The notes beneath the pieces are model-generated. The model was not told where the DNA came from. It was given only the letters and a program-made list of their open reading frames with translations, and made no database searches. Source: Sediminibacterium sp. (GTDB lineage: Bacteria > Bacteroidota > Bacteroidia > Chitinophagales > Chitinophagaceae). Taken from it: a DNA stretch of 64,000 bases. Position numbers and translations under genes: made by a program. Shown here one piece after another: positions 8,251-16,359 of the stretch. Within the stretch, counting starts at the first letter, position 1. Each line of letters begins with the position of its first letter. Where the stretch lies: assembly GCA_021300455.1 (NCBI GenBank), contig JAJTDP010000003.1, positions 1-64,000 on the forward strand, given 5' to 3'.

Positions 8251-9333
8251 ATGGTGGGTATTCAACAACTCAAATTAGTCCAGTTTAGGAATTACGTTCA
8301 AAAGCAATTTGAATTCACACACCGCATTGTGGGTATAGTGGGCAGTAATGGAACTGGTAAGACCAATGTTTTAGATGCCCTTTATTATTTATCCTTTACC
8401 AAAAGTTACTTTAACAGGCCCGATGCCCAAAATGTACACCATGCTTATGAGGGTTTGCGTATTGATGGACTTTATACAATTAATAATACTGAAGTACCCA
8501 TTACTTGTATTATTCGAGAAACTTTAAAAAAAGAATTTTATTTTGATGAAATTATTTATACAAAACTATCTCAACATTTAGGAAAAATTCCATGCGTGAT
8601 GATCGCTCCCGACGATGTTCAAATAATTACGGGTAATAGTGATGAGCGCAGAAAATTAATGGATAGTTTGTTGTGTCAAATATATCCAGACTATTTAAAA
8701 TATTTAATTCAATACAATAAAGTATTGCAGCAAAGAAATAGTTTATTAAAGCAAGCTGCAGAGTTGGGGAGCATCGATCCTATTTTACTAGAAACATTGA
8801 ATAGACAATTAATTGAAAACGGCATACCCATTTATACTTATCGAAAACAATTATTAGATGATTTATTACCAGAAATTTTAGTCTTGTATAATCACTTGGC
8901 TAAAAACAATGATAAAATTCATATTACCTATGAATCTAAATTGAATACAAATTCATTCAATGATTTATTAGACGAAGCTTACTCAAAAGACAGTGTACTT
9001 CAAAGAACCACCGTGGGAATTCATAAAGATGATTTAATTATTACCATTCAAGGACAACCCTTTAAACAAGAAGCTTCTCAAGGCCAAAGAAAAAGCTTAC
9101 TATTTGCTATTCGTTTAGCGGAATGGGAATGTATCAAAAGACATAAAGGCTTCTCTCCTATTTTATTGATGGATGATATTTTTGAGAAATTAGACGAAGA
9201 TAGAATGATTCAACTATTAGACTGGGTAAGCCATTCTACAGATGGTCAAGTCTTTATAACCGATACCCACAAGGATCGTATGCATAATTTATTAGGAAAA
9301 TATTTAGCCGATTATCAGTTGATACAATTATAA
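8251..9333 (+). CDS. recF: DNA replication and repair protein RecF
   Basis: SMC-like ATPase that helps load RecA at single-strand gaps. I chose the ATG at 8251 (MVGIQQLKLVQFRNY), giving 360 residues; QLxLxxFRNY is the family's N-terminus. Walker A is GSNGTGKTNVLDALYYL near residue 35, the ABC signature lies in ASQGQRKSLLFAIRLAE near 275, and Walker B is ILLMDDIFEKLD near 310. It is divergent from pyrR and is followed 22 bp later by a DUF721 gene, a common Bacteroidetes pairing. Confidence 0.96.
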   Translation: MVGIQQLKLVQFRNYVQKQFEFTHRIVGIVGSNGTGKTNVLDALYYLSFTKSYFNRPDAQNVHHAYEGLRIDGLYTINNTEVPITCIIRETLKKEFYFDEIIYTKLSQHLGKIPCVMIAPDDVQIITGNSDERRKLMDSLLCQIYPDYLKYLIQYNKVLQQRNSLLKQAAELGSIDPILLETLNRQLIENGIPIYTYRKQLLDDLLPEILVLYNHLAKNNDKIHITYESKLNTNSFNDLLDEAYSKDSVLQRTTVGIHKDDLIITIQGQPFKQEASQGQRKSLLFAIRLAEWECIKRHKGFSPILLMDDIFEKLDEDRMIQLLDWVSHSTDGQVFITDTHKDRMHNLLGKYLADYQLIQL

Positions 9334-9355
9334 TTAACCCTAAATTGTGTGCTCT

Positions 9356-9637
9356 ATGGGAACATTTAAATTGGGGGAAGCACTTAAGAACTTTGTACAA
9401 GGAAGTAAATTAAAAAATGGCATTCGTTCTGCTGAAATAGAAGAGGTGTGGCTAGAATTAATGGGGGTCACTATTGCAAAGTACACCGACAAAATTTACA
9501 TATTCAATCAGAAGTTATTTATACAAACAAGTGTTGGGCCTTTAAAAAATGAATTAGGTTTTCAGAAAATTCAAATTATAGAAAGGGTGAATGAGAAGAT
9601 GGGTGAAAACACCATCACCGAAGTTATTATTAAGTAA
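9356..9637 (+). CDS. DUF721 (DciA-like) protein
   Basis: A 93-residue protein, starting at the ATG at 9356 rather than the GTG of the track. It has the DUF721 pattern: an N-terminal helix (LGEALKNFVQGSKLK), then VWLELMGVTIAKYTDKIYIF and a C-terminal ExGFQKxxIIERVNEKMG helix. The domain is related to the N-terminal part of DciA, the ancestral helicase-loading factor, and genes of this family often follow recF. A role in replication or helicase interaction is family-based inference. Confidence 0.85.
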   Translation: MGTFKLGEALKNFVQGSKLKNGIRSAEIEEVWLELMGVTIAKYTDKIYIFNQKLFIQTSVGPLKNELGFQKIQIIERVNEKMGENTITEVIIK

Positions 9638-9694
9638 GTAGTAGTATTCTTAGTATACTTCAATTATTCGAATTATACAACCATTATTACAATA

Positions 9695-10765
9695 TTAGTT
9701 TCCCAAGTAATCGATGTAGCTTGTTTTTTGCATAATGGTAGAACCATTCATTACAAATAAGCTTGGCCAAACACGGGCTGCTGTTTTTATCATTGTAATA
9801 TCCCCTATTAAAATATTTTCTTTGGATAAAAATTGCTCGGCACCGGCTTTATCGGCAGTTACAATATATACTAGCTTATATTGTTTATGCAATGAACTTA
9901 GTAAATTCTCCCAAGGAACATTCGCTTCTATTTTGCCAGTAAAAACCAATACATAAGGAATTTCAGTGGCAAACAATGCCTGGGTGGTGTCCTCCCCATT
10001 TACATTAGTAATTTCAAAATCAATAATGGCAGGAACTAAACCATTGCCTTTACTCACTACTATTTCTTTTCTATTTTTATAAACATAAGTAGAATCAAAA
10101 TTATCAGGGAATTGATTGGCGTCAAAAAAATAGGTTTTACCTGCTTTCTCAAATTCCATTTGTATAGAAACGCTATCTTTTATAGCCCCTTCAGGTTCTT
10201 TCATTTTATCTACGATATTATTACCCACTTTATAAGGTAGACAGTCAATCACAGGCAAATGTGTTAAAACATAATATTGACCATAACCTACTAATGTAGT
10301 GCTTAATAATAAAACAAAAATACCTAGATACTTATTGGTATTGCCCTTGGCTTTTTTATGATTAATAAGTAAAATAACTATGGAAACGAAAAGCACAATG
10401 TCTTTAATAAAGGAGGTCTTGGGAGTTAAAGGAATACAGTCTCCAAAACAACCACAGGTTTTAATTTTTCCAGAAAATAAAGCATACCCTGTAAGGAAAG
10501 TAAAAAAAACAATAAGCCCTAATAATAACCAAAGTGTTTTCTTATAAGGAAATTGTATAAGTAAGGCAATACCTGCTACTATTTCAAGGGTATTCATCAC
10601 TAATGCAAAACCTAAAGTATAATCATTTAAAAATTGGATACCCCAAACATCAAAAAATTCTTGCATTTTATAGCTAAGACCCAAGGGGTCATTGGCTTTA
10701 ATTAAGCCAGAAAAAATAAATAGTATACCAACTGACCAGCGTAAAATTTTAAGGAAGTTTTGCAT
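9695..10765 (-). CDS. BT_3928-family DoxX/MauE-like membrane protein
   Basis: 356 residues. The N-terminal half has four membrane helices in DoxX/MauE arrangement (about 8-25, 48-68, 75-95, 120-140) with the cysteine motif CGCFGDC in a loop near residue 104, plus a fifth hydrophobic helix near 150. The C-terminal ~190 residues are soluble and, by topology, likely periplasmic, with a thioredoxin-like look (VLVFTGKIE near 275). In Bacteroidetes this gene is usually beside DUF1599 and folP, as here (10 bp from DUF1599). Redox or electron-transfer function is suggested by the cysteines but unproven. Confidence 0.85.
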   Translation of the reverse strand: MQNFLKILRWSVGILFIFSGLIKANDPLGLSYKMQEFFDVWGIQFLNDYTLGFALVMNTLEIVAGIALLIQFPYKKTLWLLLGLIVFFTFLTGYALFSGKIKTCGCFGDCIPLTPKTSFIKDIVLFVSIVILLINHKKAKGNTNKYLGIFVLLLSTTLVGYGQYYVLTHLPVIDCLPYKVGNNIVDKMKEPEGAIKDSVSIQMEFEKAGKTYFFDANQFPDNFDSTYVYKNRKEIVVSKGNGLVPAIIDFEITNVNGEDTTQALFATEIPYVLVFTGKIEANVPWENLLSSLHKQYKLVYIVTADKAGAEQFLSKENILIGDITMIKTAARVWPSLFVMNGSTIMQKTSYIDYLGN

Positions 10766-10774
10766 GGCTTATTT

Positions 10775-11320
10775 TTAATGTTTGCCTTCAGCCATTTGTA
10801 TTAAGGCAAAGGCTGAATAATTTAATATATCTACAAAATTAGCATCAATGCCTTCACTAATTAAGGTCTTGCCATCGTTGGTTAAAATTTGTCTAATGCG
10901 CATTAATTTCATTAAAATTAAATCGGCATAGCTTTCTTGGCTCATGTCTCTCCAAGCTTCTCCATAATCATGATTTTTATCCATCATGGTGGTTTTAGCA
11001 AAAAGTACATTTTCTTGGTAAAGACTTTGAACTTGATCAACAGGAATTTCATCTACCTTCGGATCGCCCAATTTCAATTGAATTAAACCAATTACGGCAT
11101 AATTAAGAATGCCTTTGAATTCAGACTGAATATTGTCCTCTACCTTCTGGGTACCTAAGTCTTGAATGGTGCGAATTCGTAAGGCTTTTATAAAAATTTG
11201 GTCTACCACAGAGATAGTTCTTAATACTCTCCAGGCAGTGCCATAATCCTTTGTTTTTTTAATAAAAATATCACTGCAAGAGGCAATGGCTTGATCAAAT
11301 TGTGCGGAAGTTTGACTCAT
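10775..11320 (-). CDS. DUF1599 (nucleotide modification associated domain 1) protein
   Basis: A 181-residue protein made of two tandem copies of the DUF1599 domain: KTKDYGTAWRVLR near residue 22 and KNHDYGEAWRDMS near residue 117, each followed by a KxxRIRQI-type helix and a DILNYxxxxLIQ segment. The family is all-alpha, associated with nucleotide metabolism or modification; no enzymatic activity can be assigned. It is the first gene of a two-gene minus-strand unit with the BT_3928-like gene and is divergent from folP. Confidence 0.85.
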   Translation of the reverse strand: MSQTSAQFDQAIASCSDIFIKKTKDYGTAWRVLRTISVVDQIFIKALRIRTIQDLGTQKVEDNIQSEFKGILNYAVIGLIQLKLGDPKVDEIPVDQVQSLYQENVLFAKTTMMDKNHDYGEAWRDMSQESYADLILMKLMRIRQILTNDGKTLISEGIDANFVDILNYSAFALIQMAEGKH

Positions 11321-11350
11321 TAAATATTGTCCGATTACTTTGTTAATTAA

Positions 11351-11358
11351 TATCTTTG
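11351..11358 (+). promoter_or_regulatory. -7 element for folP
   Basis: TATCTTTG with a TTG 21 nt upstream (11327-11329) matches the Bacteroidetes promoter layout. It lies 39 nt before the folP ATG. Confidence 0.5.
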
Positions 11359-11397
11359 AACCACTGCAAGATAATCAAATAAGCTTAAATTAAAACC

Positions 11398-12222
11398 ATG
11401 TTTAAAATACCTGCTAAAGATATAGAATGGCAAATTACTACCCCCCAGGTTATGGGTATTTTAAACCTAACACCTGACTCGTTTTTTGAAGCAAGTAGGC
11501 ATTCAAATATTGATAGTGCTATAGCGCAGGCCCATTTATTTATTCAAGAAGGTGTTAGCATTATTGATATAGGTGCACAAAGTACTAGACCTGGCGCTCA
11601 TATGGAAGGTGCCGAAATTGAAATTCAAAGACTAATTCCTTATATAGTAGCCATTCACCATGCTTATCCAAACCAACTTATTTCAGTGGATACCTTTCAT
11701 GCTTCAGTGGCAGAGGCGGCTTTAAAAGCGGGGGCACATATTATTAATGATATTAGTTGTGGAGGCTTTGATGAAAATATATTGACTGTGGTGGCTAAAA
11801 ATAATGCAGGTTATATTGGTATGCATTTAACAGGGGGCATGGAAACTATGCATAAGGTGGAACCAAGAGAAGATATCATAGCAACTATTATTAGTTATTT
11901 CGAAGCCAAAAAGAAATTATTGTCAAAATATGGAATTGAAAATTGGGTTATTGACCCAGGTTTTGGTTTTGGAAAAACAGTGGAGGAGAATTTCACCATA
12001 GTTAAAAAAATAAATGAATTAAATATAATGGGGCTTCCTATTTTATTAGGAGCTTCAAGAAAGTCTAGTTTGTATAAAACATTAGGCATTGAATCTAAAG
12101 ATGCTTTAAACGCCACCACTATTGTAAATACAGTGGGCTTATTAAAGGGTGCAGCTATAGTAAGAGTGCATGATGTGAAAGAAGCTGCTGAAATAATTAA
12201 ATTACTACCCTATTTACAATAA
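11398..12222 (+). CDS. folP: Dihydropteroate synthase
   Basis: Condenses p-aminobenzoate with hydroxymethyl-dihydropterin diphosphate in folate synthesis; target of sulfonamides. It has 274 residues. Motifs are VMGILNLTPDSFF near residue 18, DIGAQSTRPGA near 58, the VDTFHA strand, WVIDPGFGFGKT near 182, LGASRKSSLYKTLG near 217, and RVHDVKEA near the end, all intact. In many relatives a diadenylate cyclase gene follows; here a hairpin and a convergent FKBP gene follow instead. Confidence 0.97.
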   Translation: MFKIPAKDIEWQITTPQVMGILNLTPDSFFEASRHSNIDSAIAQAHLFIQEGVSIIDIGAQSTRPGAHMEGAEIEIQRLIPYIVAIHHAYPNQLISVDTFHASVAEAALKAGAHIINDISCGGFDENILTVVAKNNAGYIGMHLTGGMETMHKVEPREDIIATIISYFEAKKKLLSKYGIENWVIDPGFGFGKTVEENFTIVKKINELNIMGLPILLGASRKSSLYKTLGIESKDALNATTIVNTVGLLKGAAIVRVHDVKEAAEIIKLLPYLQ

Positions 12223-12256
12223 AAAATGCTCCTCTTATTAGGAGAAGCATTTTTAT
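12223..12256 (+). terminator. Terminator hairpin between convergent folP and FKBP gene
   Basis: AAAAATGCT pairs with AGCATTTTT around an inner CCT/AGG stem with a 3-nt bulge, followed by T-rich sequence. It could act on both strands. Confidence 0.6.
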
Positions 12257-12299
12257 ATTCAATAAGTTTTATAATTGCTACTTATTATTTTACTACTTA

Positions 12300-13214
12300 T
12301 TATCTTACTACTGGTGGCGGTGGAGGTGCAACAGTGTTTGCTTTTGGAGCAGCCGTTACATTTTGAATTTCAATATCAAAAGCTAAGTTATCATAAGCCT
12401 TGATCACACCATTTGCTTGTGGGCCATAGGCCAACATAGCTGGAATGTATAAAACGCCTTTTCCGCCTTTACCAAAATACTTCAATCCAATATCCCAACC
12501 TGGAATAACAGCACCTGTACCTACTTTAACTTCGTATGGTTTAGTTGAAGGATCGTTTGGTTTCATATTGGTATCAAATACTTCACCTTTCAAAGTATAT
12601 CCTTTGTAATAGACGCTTGCCACTTTTGTAGAGTCAATTCTGTTAGCAGCATCTCCTGCTTCTTTTGTAACTACAAATACCCCTTCTGGAGATTGTACAG
12701 CAGTGATTTTATTTTTAGCTAAGTAAGCAGCAATAACACTAATTTCTCTTGCTTTCTCTTTGTCTTGCTCTTTTTTGTAATCTGCATCTACTAATTTAAC
12801 ATCTGTAAATACATCTAGGATTTCAGCTTTACCTACAATAATATCTTTCGCTTTAAAAACATCATTTAATTGTAAAACTTTCATACTTACTAAAGTATCA
12901 ATGCTTAAAGAGAAATCAATCTTGTCTCCTTTTCTACATTTCATAATAATTTCTGTGAAAGTATATTTACCTAAACTAGCTGTATCAATAGGGAAATAAA
13001 CAGGTATAACGCCAAAAGTTGTACTTAAAGTAGTGTCTTTAGATTTTAACTTGTACTCTACATTTAATTTAACGTATTGACCTTGTTGTAATAACTTTTC
13101 ATTACCACTACCGTGAGTAATTTTGTAAGGCATACCAGATGGGGCTTTTTCATATTGGTTACAACTTGCAAACAAGACAATAGCAGCCACTAACTTTAAT
13201 GTTGATTTTATCAT
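12300..13214 (-). CDS. FKBP-type peptidyl-prolyl isomerase lipoprotein
   Basis: A 304-residue lipoprotein: signal peptide MIKSTLKLVAAIVLFASC with a lipobox cysteine at 19. Two FKBP-like regions are present. The first (about 30-135) is degenerate, while the second (about 185-285) keeps VYYKGYTLKGEVFDTN, VIPGWDIGLKYFGKGGKG and IPAMLAYGPQ, the core of an active FKBP fold. A Pro-rich tail (APPPPPVV) ends the protein. Likely a periplasmic or outer-membrane folding factor. It starts 2 bp after the stop of nrnA, so the two are cotranscribed. Confidence 0.92.
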   Translation of the reverse strand: MIKSTLKLVAAIVLFASCNQYEKAPSGMPYKITHGSGNEKLLQQGQYVKLNVEYKLKSKDTTLSTTFGVIPVYFPIDTASLGKYTFTEIIMKCRKGDKIDFSLSIDTLVSMKVLQLNDVFKAKDIIVGKAEILDVFTDVKLVDADYKKEQDKEKAREISVIAAYLAKNKITAVQSPEGVFVVTKEAGDAANRIDSTKVASVYYKGYTLKGEVFDTNMKPNDPSTKPYEVKVGTGAVIPGWDIGLKYFGKGGKGVLYIPAMLAYGPQANGVIKAYDNLAFDIEIQNVTAAPKANTVAPPPPPVVR

Positions 13215-13216
13215 TT

Positions 13217-14233
13217 TTATTTTAATTGTGTTAATTGTGATTTATACTCTTTTATAATGGTTTTAAAATCGGTTGCGGTTTCTTCCACAGATTTCGAAGA
13301 TCTTCCCCCAGCTGCATTGGCATGTCCTCCCCCTTCAAAATGAGTGCGTGCAAATATATTAACATCAAAGTTACCTTTGCTCCTAAAGCTCCATTTTCTT
13401 TCTTCTTCCCTGTCAATTACGATGGCGGCTAGCTTAATTCCTTCAATAGATAGTAAATAATTAACCAATCCTTCGGTATCCCCTGTTTTTAGATCGAACT
13501 TATATATGTCGGTCTTGGGTATGGCCATGATGGCTGTATTTAATTCAGGGAGCACCGTCATTCTATTTAAAAAAGCATTCCCCATGAATTTTAATCTGCC
13601 TTCTGTAGAATTGTCATATATTTTTTCATGAATTAAAGAATGTTGTAAGCCTAATTCTTTTAAATGTGCAACTATTTTATGAACTGATGCGCTGGTAGAA
13701 GGAAAACGGAAAGAGCCAGTATCGGTCATAAGCCCTGTATATAAACAAGCCGCAATATCAAGATTGATTAAATTACTATGCCCCGATTCAACGATGAAAT
13801 TATAGATCATTTCACAGGTAGAACTCATCATTACATCGCTAATACCGAATGCAAATGAAGGGGTATCGGGTTGTTGATGATGATCTACTAATATTTTAAG
13901 CGCTTTTGCTTCTTTAATAATAGGTTCTAAATGTTTGGTTCTGTGTAGAATATTAAAATCTAAACAGAATACATAATCGGCAGCTTGAATGATACTAGTT
14001 GCTTTTTCTTTATTCGCTTCAAAATCAATGACTTCTTCCATTGCTGGCATCCAATCTAAAAAAGATGCCCAATTGGTAGGAGAAATCACAGTTACTTCAT
14101 GCCCTAACTGTTTTAAAAAATGATATAGACCCAAACTTGAGCCCATCGCATCACCGTCTGGCTTTTGATGTGATGTAATAACAGCCTTAAAAGGTTGATT
14201 CAGAAAGGGGTAAAATTGTTCAATTGTTTGCAT
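13217..14233 (-). CDS. nrnA: DHH/DHHA1 phosphoesterase (NrnA-type nanoRNase / pAp phosphatase)
   Basis: 338 residues. DHH-domain metal motifs are HQKPDGDAMGSSLG near residue 23, DFN near 95 and LVDHHQQPD near 118; TGLMTDTGSFRF lies near 170. The C-terminal DHHA1 domain ends with HFEGGGHANAAGG near residue 305. NrnA-type enzymes degrade short RNA oligonucleotides and dephosphorylate pAp; which dominates here cannot be told. A minus-strand TAAATTTG element sits only about 8 bp before the ATG, implying an almost leaderless transcript. Confidence 0.93.
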   Translation of the reverse strand: MQTIEQFYPFLNQPFKAVITSHQKPDGDAMGSSLGLYHFLKQLGHEVTVISPTNWASFLDWMPAMEEVIDFEANKEKATSIIQAADYVFCLDFNILHRTKHLEPIIKEAKALKILVDHHQQPDTPSFAFGISDVMMSSTCEMIYNFIVESGHSNLINLDIAACLYTGLMTDTGSFRFPSTSASVHKIVAHLKELGLQHSLIHEKIYDNSTEGRLKFMGNAFLNRMTVLPELNTAIMAIPKTDIYKFDLKTGDTEGLVNYLLSIEGIKLAAIVIDREEERKWSFRSKGNFDVNIFARTHFEGGGHANAAGGRSSKSVEETATDFKTIIKEYKSQLTQLK

Positions 14234-14240
14234 AGAGGCA

Positions 14241-14248
14241 CAAATTTA
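14241..14248 (-). promoter_or_regulatory. -7 element for nrnA-FKBP operon
   Basis: The minus strand reads TAAATTTG, with its end 8 nt from the nrnA start. With transcription starting a few bases downstream, the leader would be 0-3 nt. Confidence 0.5.
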
Positions 14249-14270
14249 ACGTAAATCAGATGTTTTTCAG

Positions 14271-14278
14271 TAAATTTG
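14271..14278 (+). promoter_or_regulatory. -7 element for ndk
   Basis: TAAATTTG lies 36 nt before the ndk ATG in the short divergent region shared with nrnA. Confidence 0.5.
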
Positions 14279-14313
14279 CGCCTGCAATTAGCAATTACTA
14301 ATAAAATAACTAA

Positions 14314-14727
14314 ATGAACCGCACATTTACGATGATTAAGCCAGACGTCACTTCAAAAGGCTATACTGGGGCAATTTTAGACCAAATTATTAAGGCTGGA
14401 TTTAGCGTAAAAGCCATGAAATGGACAAAATTAACAGTGGAACAAGCTGGTCAATTCTATGAAGTGCATAAGGAACGCCCTTTTTATGGTGAATTAGTAG
14501 CCTTTATGAGTTCTGGCCCCATTGTAGCTGCCATCTTAGAAAAAGACAATGCTGTTGCCGATTTTAGAAAATTAATTGGAGCGACTAATCCTGCTCAAGC
14601 TGAAGAAGGTACAATTAGAAAGAATTTTGCAGCATCTGTTGGAGAAAATGCTGTTCATGGAAGTGATAGTGATGAGAATGCGCAAATAGAAGGTAACTTC
14701 TTCTTTGCAGCTACTGAGAGATTTTAA
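14314..14727 (+). CDS. ndk: Nucleoside diphosphate kinase
   Basis: Balances (d)NTP pools by transferring gamma-phosphate through a phosphohistidine. The 137 residues match the family. The N-terminal TFTMIKPD motif, the substrate loop in [18 protein letters not shown] and the active-site ENAVHGSDS histidine near residue 115 are all intact. It is monocistronic: own -7 element upstream and a strong terminator directly after. Confidence 0.98.
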   Translation: MNRTFTMIKPDVTSKGYTGAILDQIIKAGFSVKAMKWTKLTVEQAGQFYEVHKERPFYGELVAFMSSGPIVAAILEKDNAVADFRKLIGATNPAQAEEGTIRKNFAASVGENAVHGSDSDENAQIEGNFFFAATERF

Positions 14728-14731
14728 TAAT

Positions 14732-14769
14732 AAATAAGCCCTTAAGAAAATTTAAGGGCTTATTTTTTT
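14732..14769. terminator. Bidirectional terminator between ndk and DEAD helicase
   Basis: A perfect 14-bp stem AAATAAGCCCTTAA / TTAAGGGCTTATTT with a short A-rich loop and T tract on the plus strand (A tract on the other side) serves both convergent genes. Confidence 0.9.
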
Positions 14770-14795
14770 GTCTACTATTTTTTATTATGCTTTTT

Positions 14796-16124
14796 TTATT
14801 TCTTGCCCCCTCTTGATATAGGTTTGCCATATTTTTTCTGCATCATCTCTTTTCTGTTCTTGCGCACATTCACTTTACTATTTTTAGCCGATTTTTCGTG
14901 GAAGGCTGGGCCGGATTCTTCTTTCTTAGGTACTTTAATTTGAATAATCTTCATGCGCACTTTAGGCTTCTCGTCCTCCGTGAGTATTTCTGAAATTTCT
15001 AAATCGCCAGGTAAAGCCAACATTGGAATTTCTTGCTTCATTAAAGTTTCAATTGCTTTTTGTAAAACCTTTTCTTTCTCTGTTACAAAAGTTATAGAGA
15101 TTCCTTTTTTATCAGCTCTTCCTGTTCTACCAATTCGGTGAATATAATTTTCTGGCACATCTGGGGTATCAAAATTTATTACATGTGTTACTTCAGCTAC
15201 ATCGATACCTCTTGCCATTACATCAGTGGCAATTAAATATTTATATACTCCTGCTTTAAATTGTTTGACGGTATTAAATCGGTTATTTTGTTCTTTATTA
15301 GAATGTATCACGCCTACTGTCTCTGGAAATTTTTCATTTAATTTTTCAAAGAGTTGGTCTGCCAAAGCCTTGGTAGCAGCGAATATGAGTACCTTGGTCA
15401 TGGATTCGTTGCTAGCTAATAATAGCTCTAACAAATTAACCTTGGTATTAAAATTGGGAACATCATACCCATTTTGAATAATATTTTCAAGCGGAGTGCC
15501 TGTAGGTGCCGCTTCAACTCTTATAGGCGCACTAAAATAATCATTCATTAATTTTTCAACATCATCAGTAATGGTTGCTGAGAAAAGTAAGTTCTGTCTT
15601 TTAGCTGGAAGTAGTTCTAAGATATTTGTGATTTGTTTTCTAAAACCTAAATTCAACATTTCATCCATTTCATCAATGACTAATTTCTTAATCATTTTTG
15701 TTTTAAAAGCGCCATTCATGATTAAGTCAAATAGTCTACCTGGAGTGGCTACTAAAACATCTGCACCCGACTCCAATGCAATTTGTTGTGTGTTAATATT
15801 CACGCCACCAAATACACCCACTGCATTAACGCTCATATAAGGTGTTAATTTATTAACAGCCTCCACCACTTGTACCACTAGTTCTCTGGTAGGTACTAAT
15901 ATTAATATTTGAGGATCTTTATTTTTATCAAATTTCCATTGTCTTAAACAAGGCAATAAATAAGCAAATGTTTTACCTGTGCCAGTTTGTGCAATTCCAC
16001 ATACATCTCTACCAGACATTACAATAGGAAAAACCCTATGTTGTATAGTGGTAGCTTCTGTAAAACCCAGTTCTTCAACAGCTCTTAATAAAGGGGTATT
16101 TAAATTTAAATCTTGAAATGTCAT
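14796..16124 (-). CDS. DEAD-box RNA helicase (DEMD variant of motif II)
   Basis: A 442-residue ATP-dependent RNA helicase of the RhlE type. The Q motif FxxLNLNTPLLRAVEELGF, Walker A AQTGTGKT (45-52), PTRELVVQV (Ia), ATPGRL (Ib), LLFSAT (III) and HRIGRTGRADKKG (VI) are all present. Motif II reads VIDEMDEML, so the third DEAD residue is Met, a substitution that keeps both acidic residues. The C-terminus is a basic tail (KVNVRKNRKEMMQKKYGKPISRGGKK) suited to RNA binding. It is convergent with ndk. Confidence 0.94.
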   Translation of the reverse strand: MTFQDLNLNTPLLRAVEELGFTEATTIQHRVFPIVMSGRDVCGIAQTGTGKTFAYLLPCLRQWKFDKNKDPQILILVPTRELVVQVVEAVNKLTPYMSVNAVGVFGGVNINTQQIALESGADVLVATPGRLFDLIMNGAFKTKMIKKLVIDEMDEMLNLGFRKQITNILELLPAKRQNLLFSATITDDVEKLMNDYFSAPIRVEAAPTGTPLENIIQNGYDVPNFNTKVNLLELLLASNESMTKVLIFAATKALADQLFEKLNEKFPETVGVIHSNKEQNNRFNTVKQFKAGVYKYLIATDVMARGIDVAEVTHVINFDTPDVPENYIHRIGRTGRADKKGISITFVTEKEKVLQKAIETLMKQEIPMLALPGDLEISEILTEDEKPKVRMKIIQIKVPKKEESGPAFHEKSAKNSKVNVRKNRKEMMQKKYGKPISRGGKK

Positions 16125-16359
16125 ATTGCGTAAATGTGACGCGAAGGTAGTTTATTATAAGCGCTATTTATGTATAAATATTAGATAATGTTATTTTATA
16201 ATTATTATAAATAGTTCAATACCAATATATTAGAATGGAATAAGTAAAAAAAATGAGTTTCTATTTCAATAAAATATTATTATTTAATTGAAGGGGTACT
16301 GCATTAAAAAAATTATATTTAGCTAATGAAAATTTCACAATAATCAAAAATTTAAATAA
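16125..16359. other. AT-rich intergenic region between divergent helicase and M1 peptidase genes
   Basis: 235 bp with no ORF or RNA gene that I can support. The helicase side carries TACCTTCG on the minus strand (about 16142-16149), a variant -7 element. The M1 side has TATATTTAG about 45 bp before the ATG. Confidence 0.5.
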
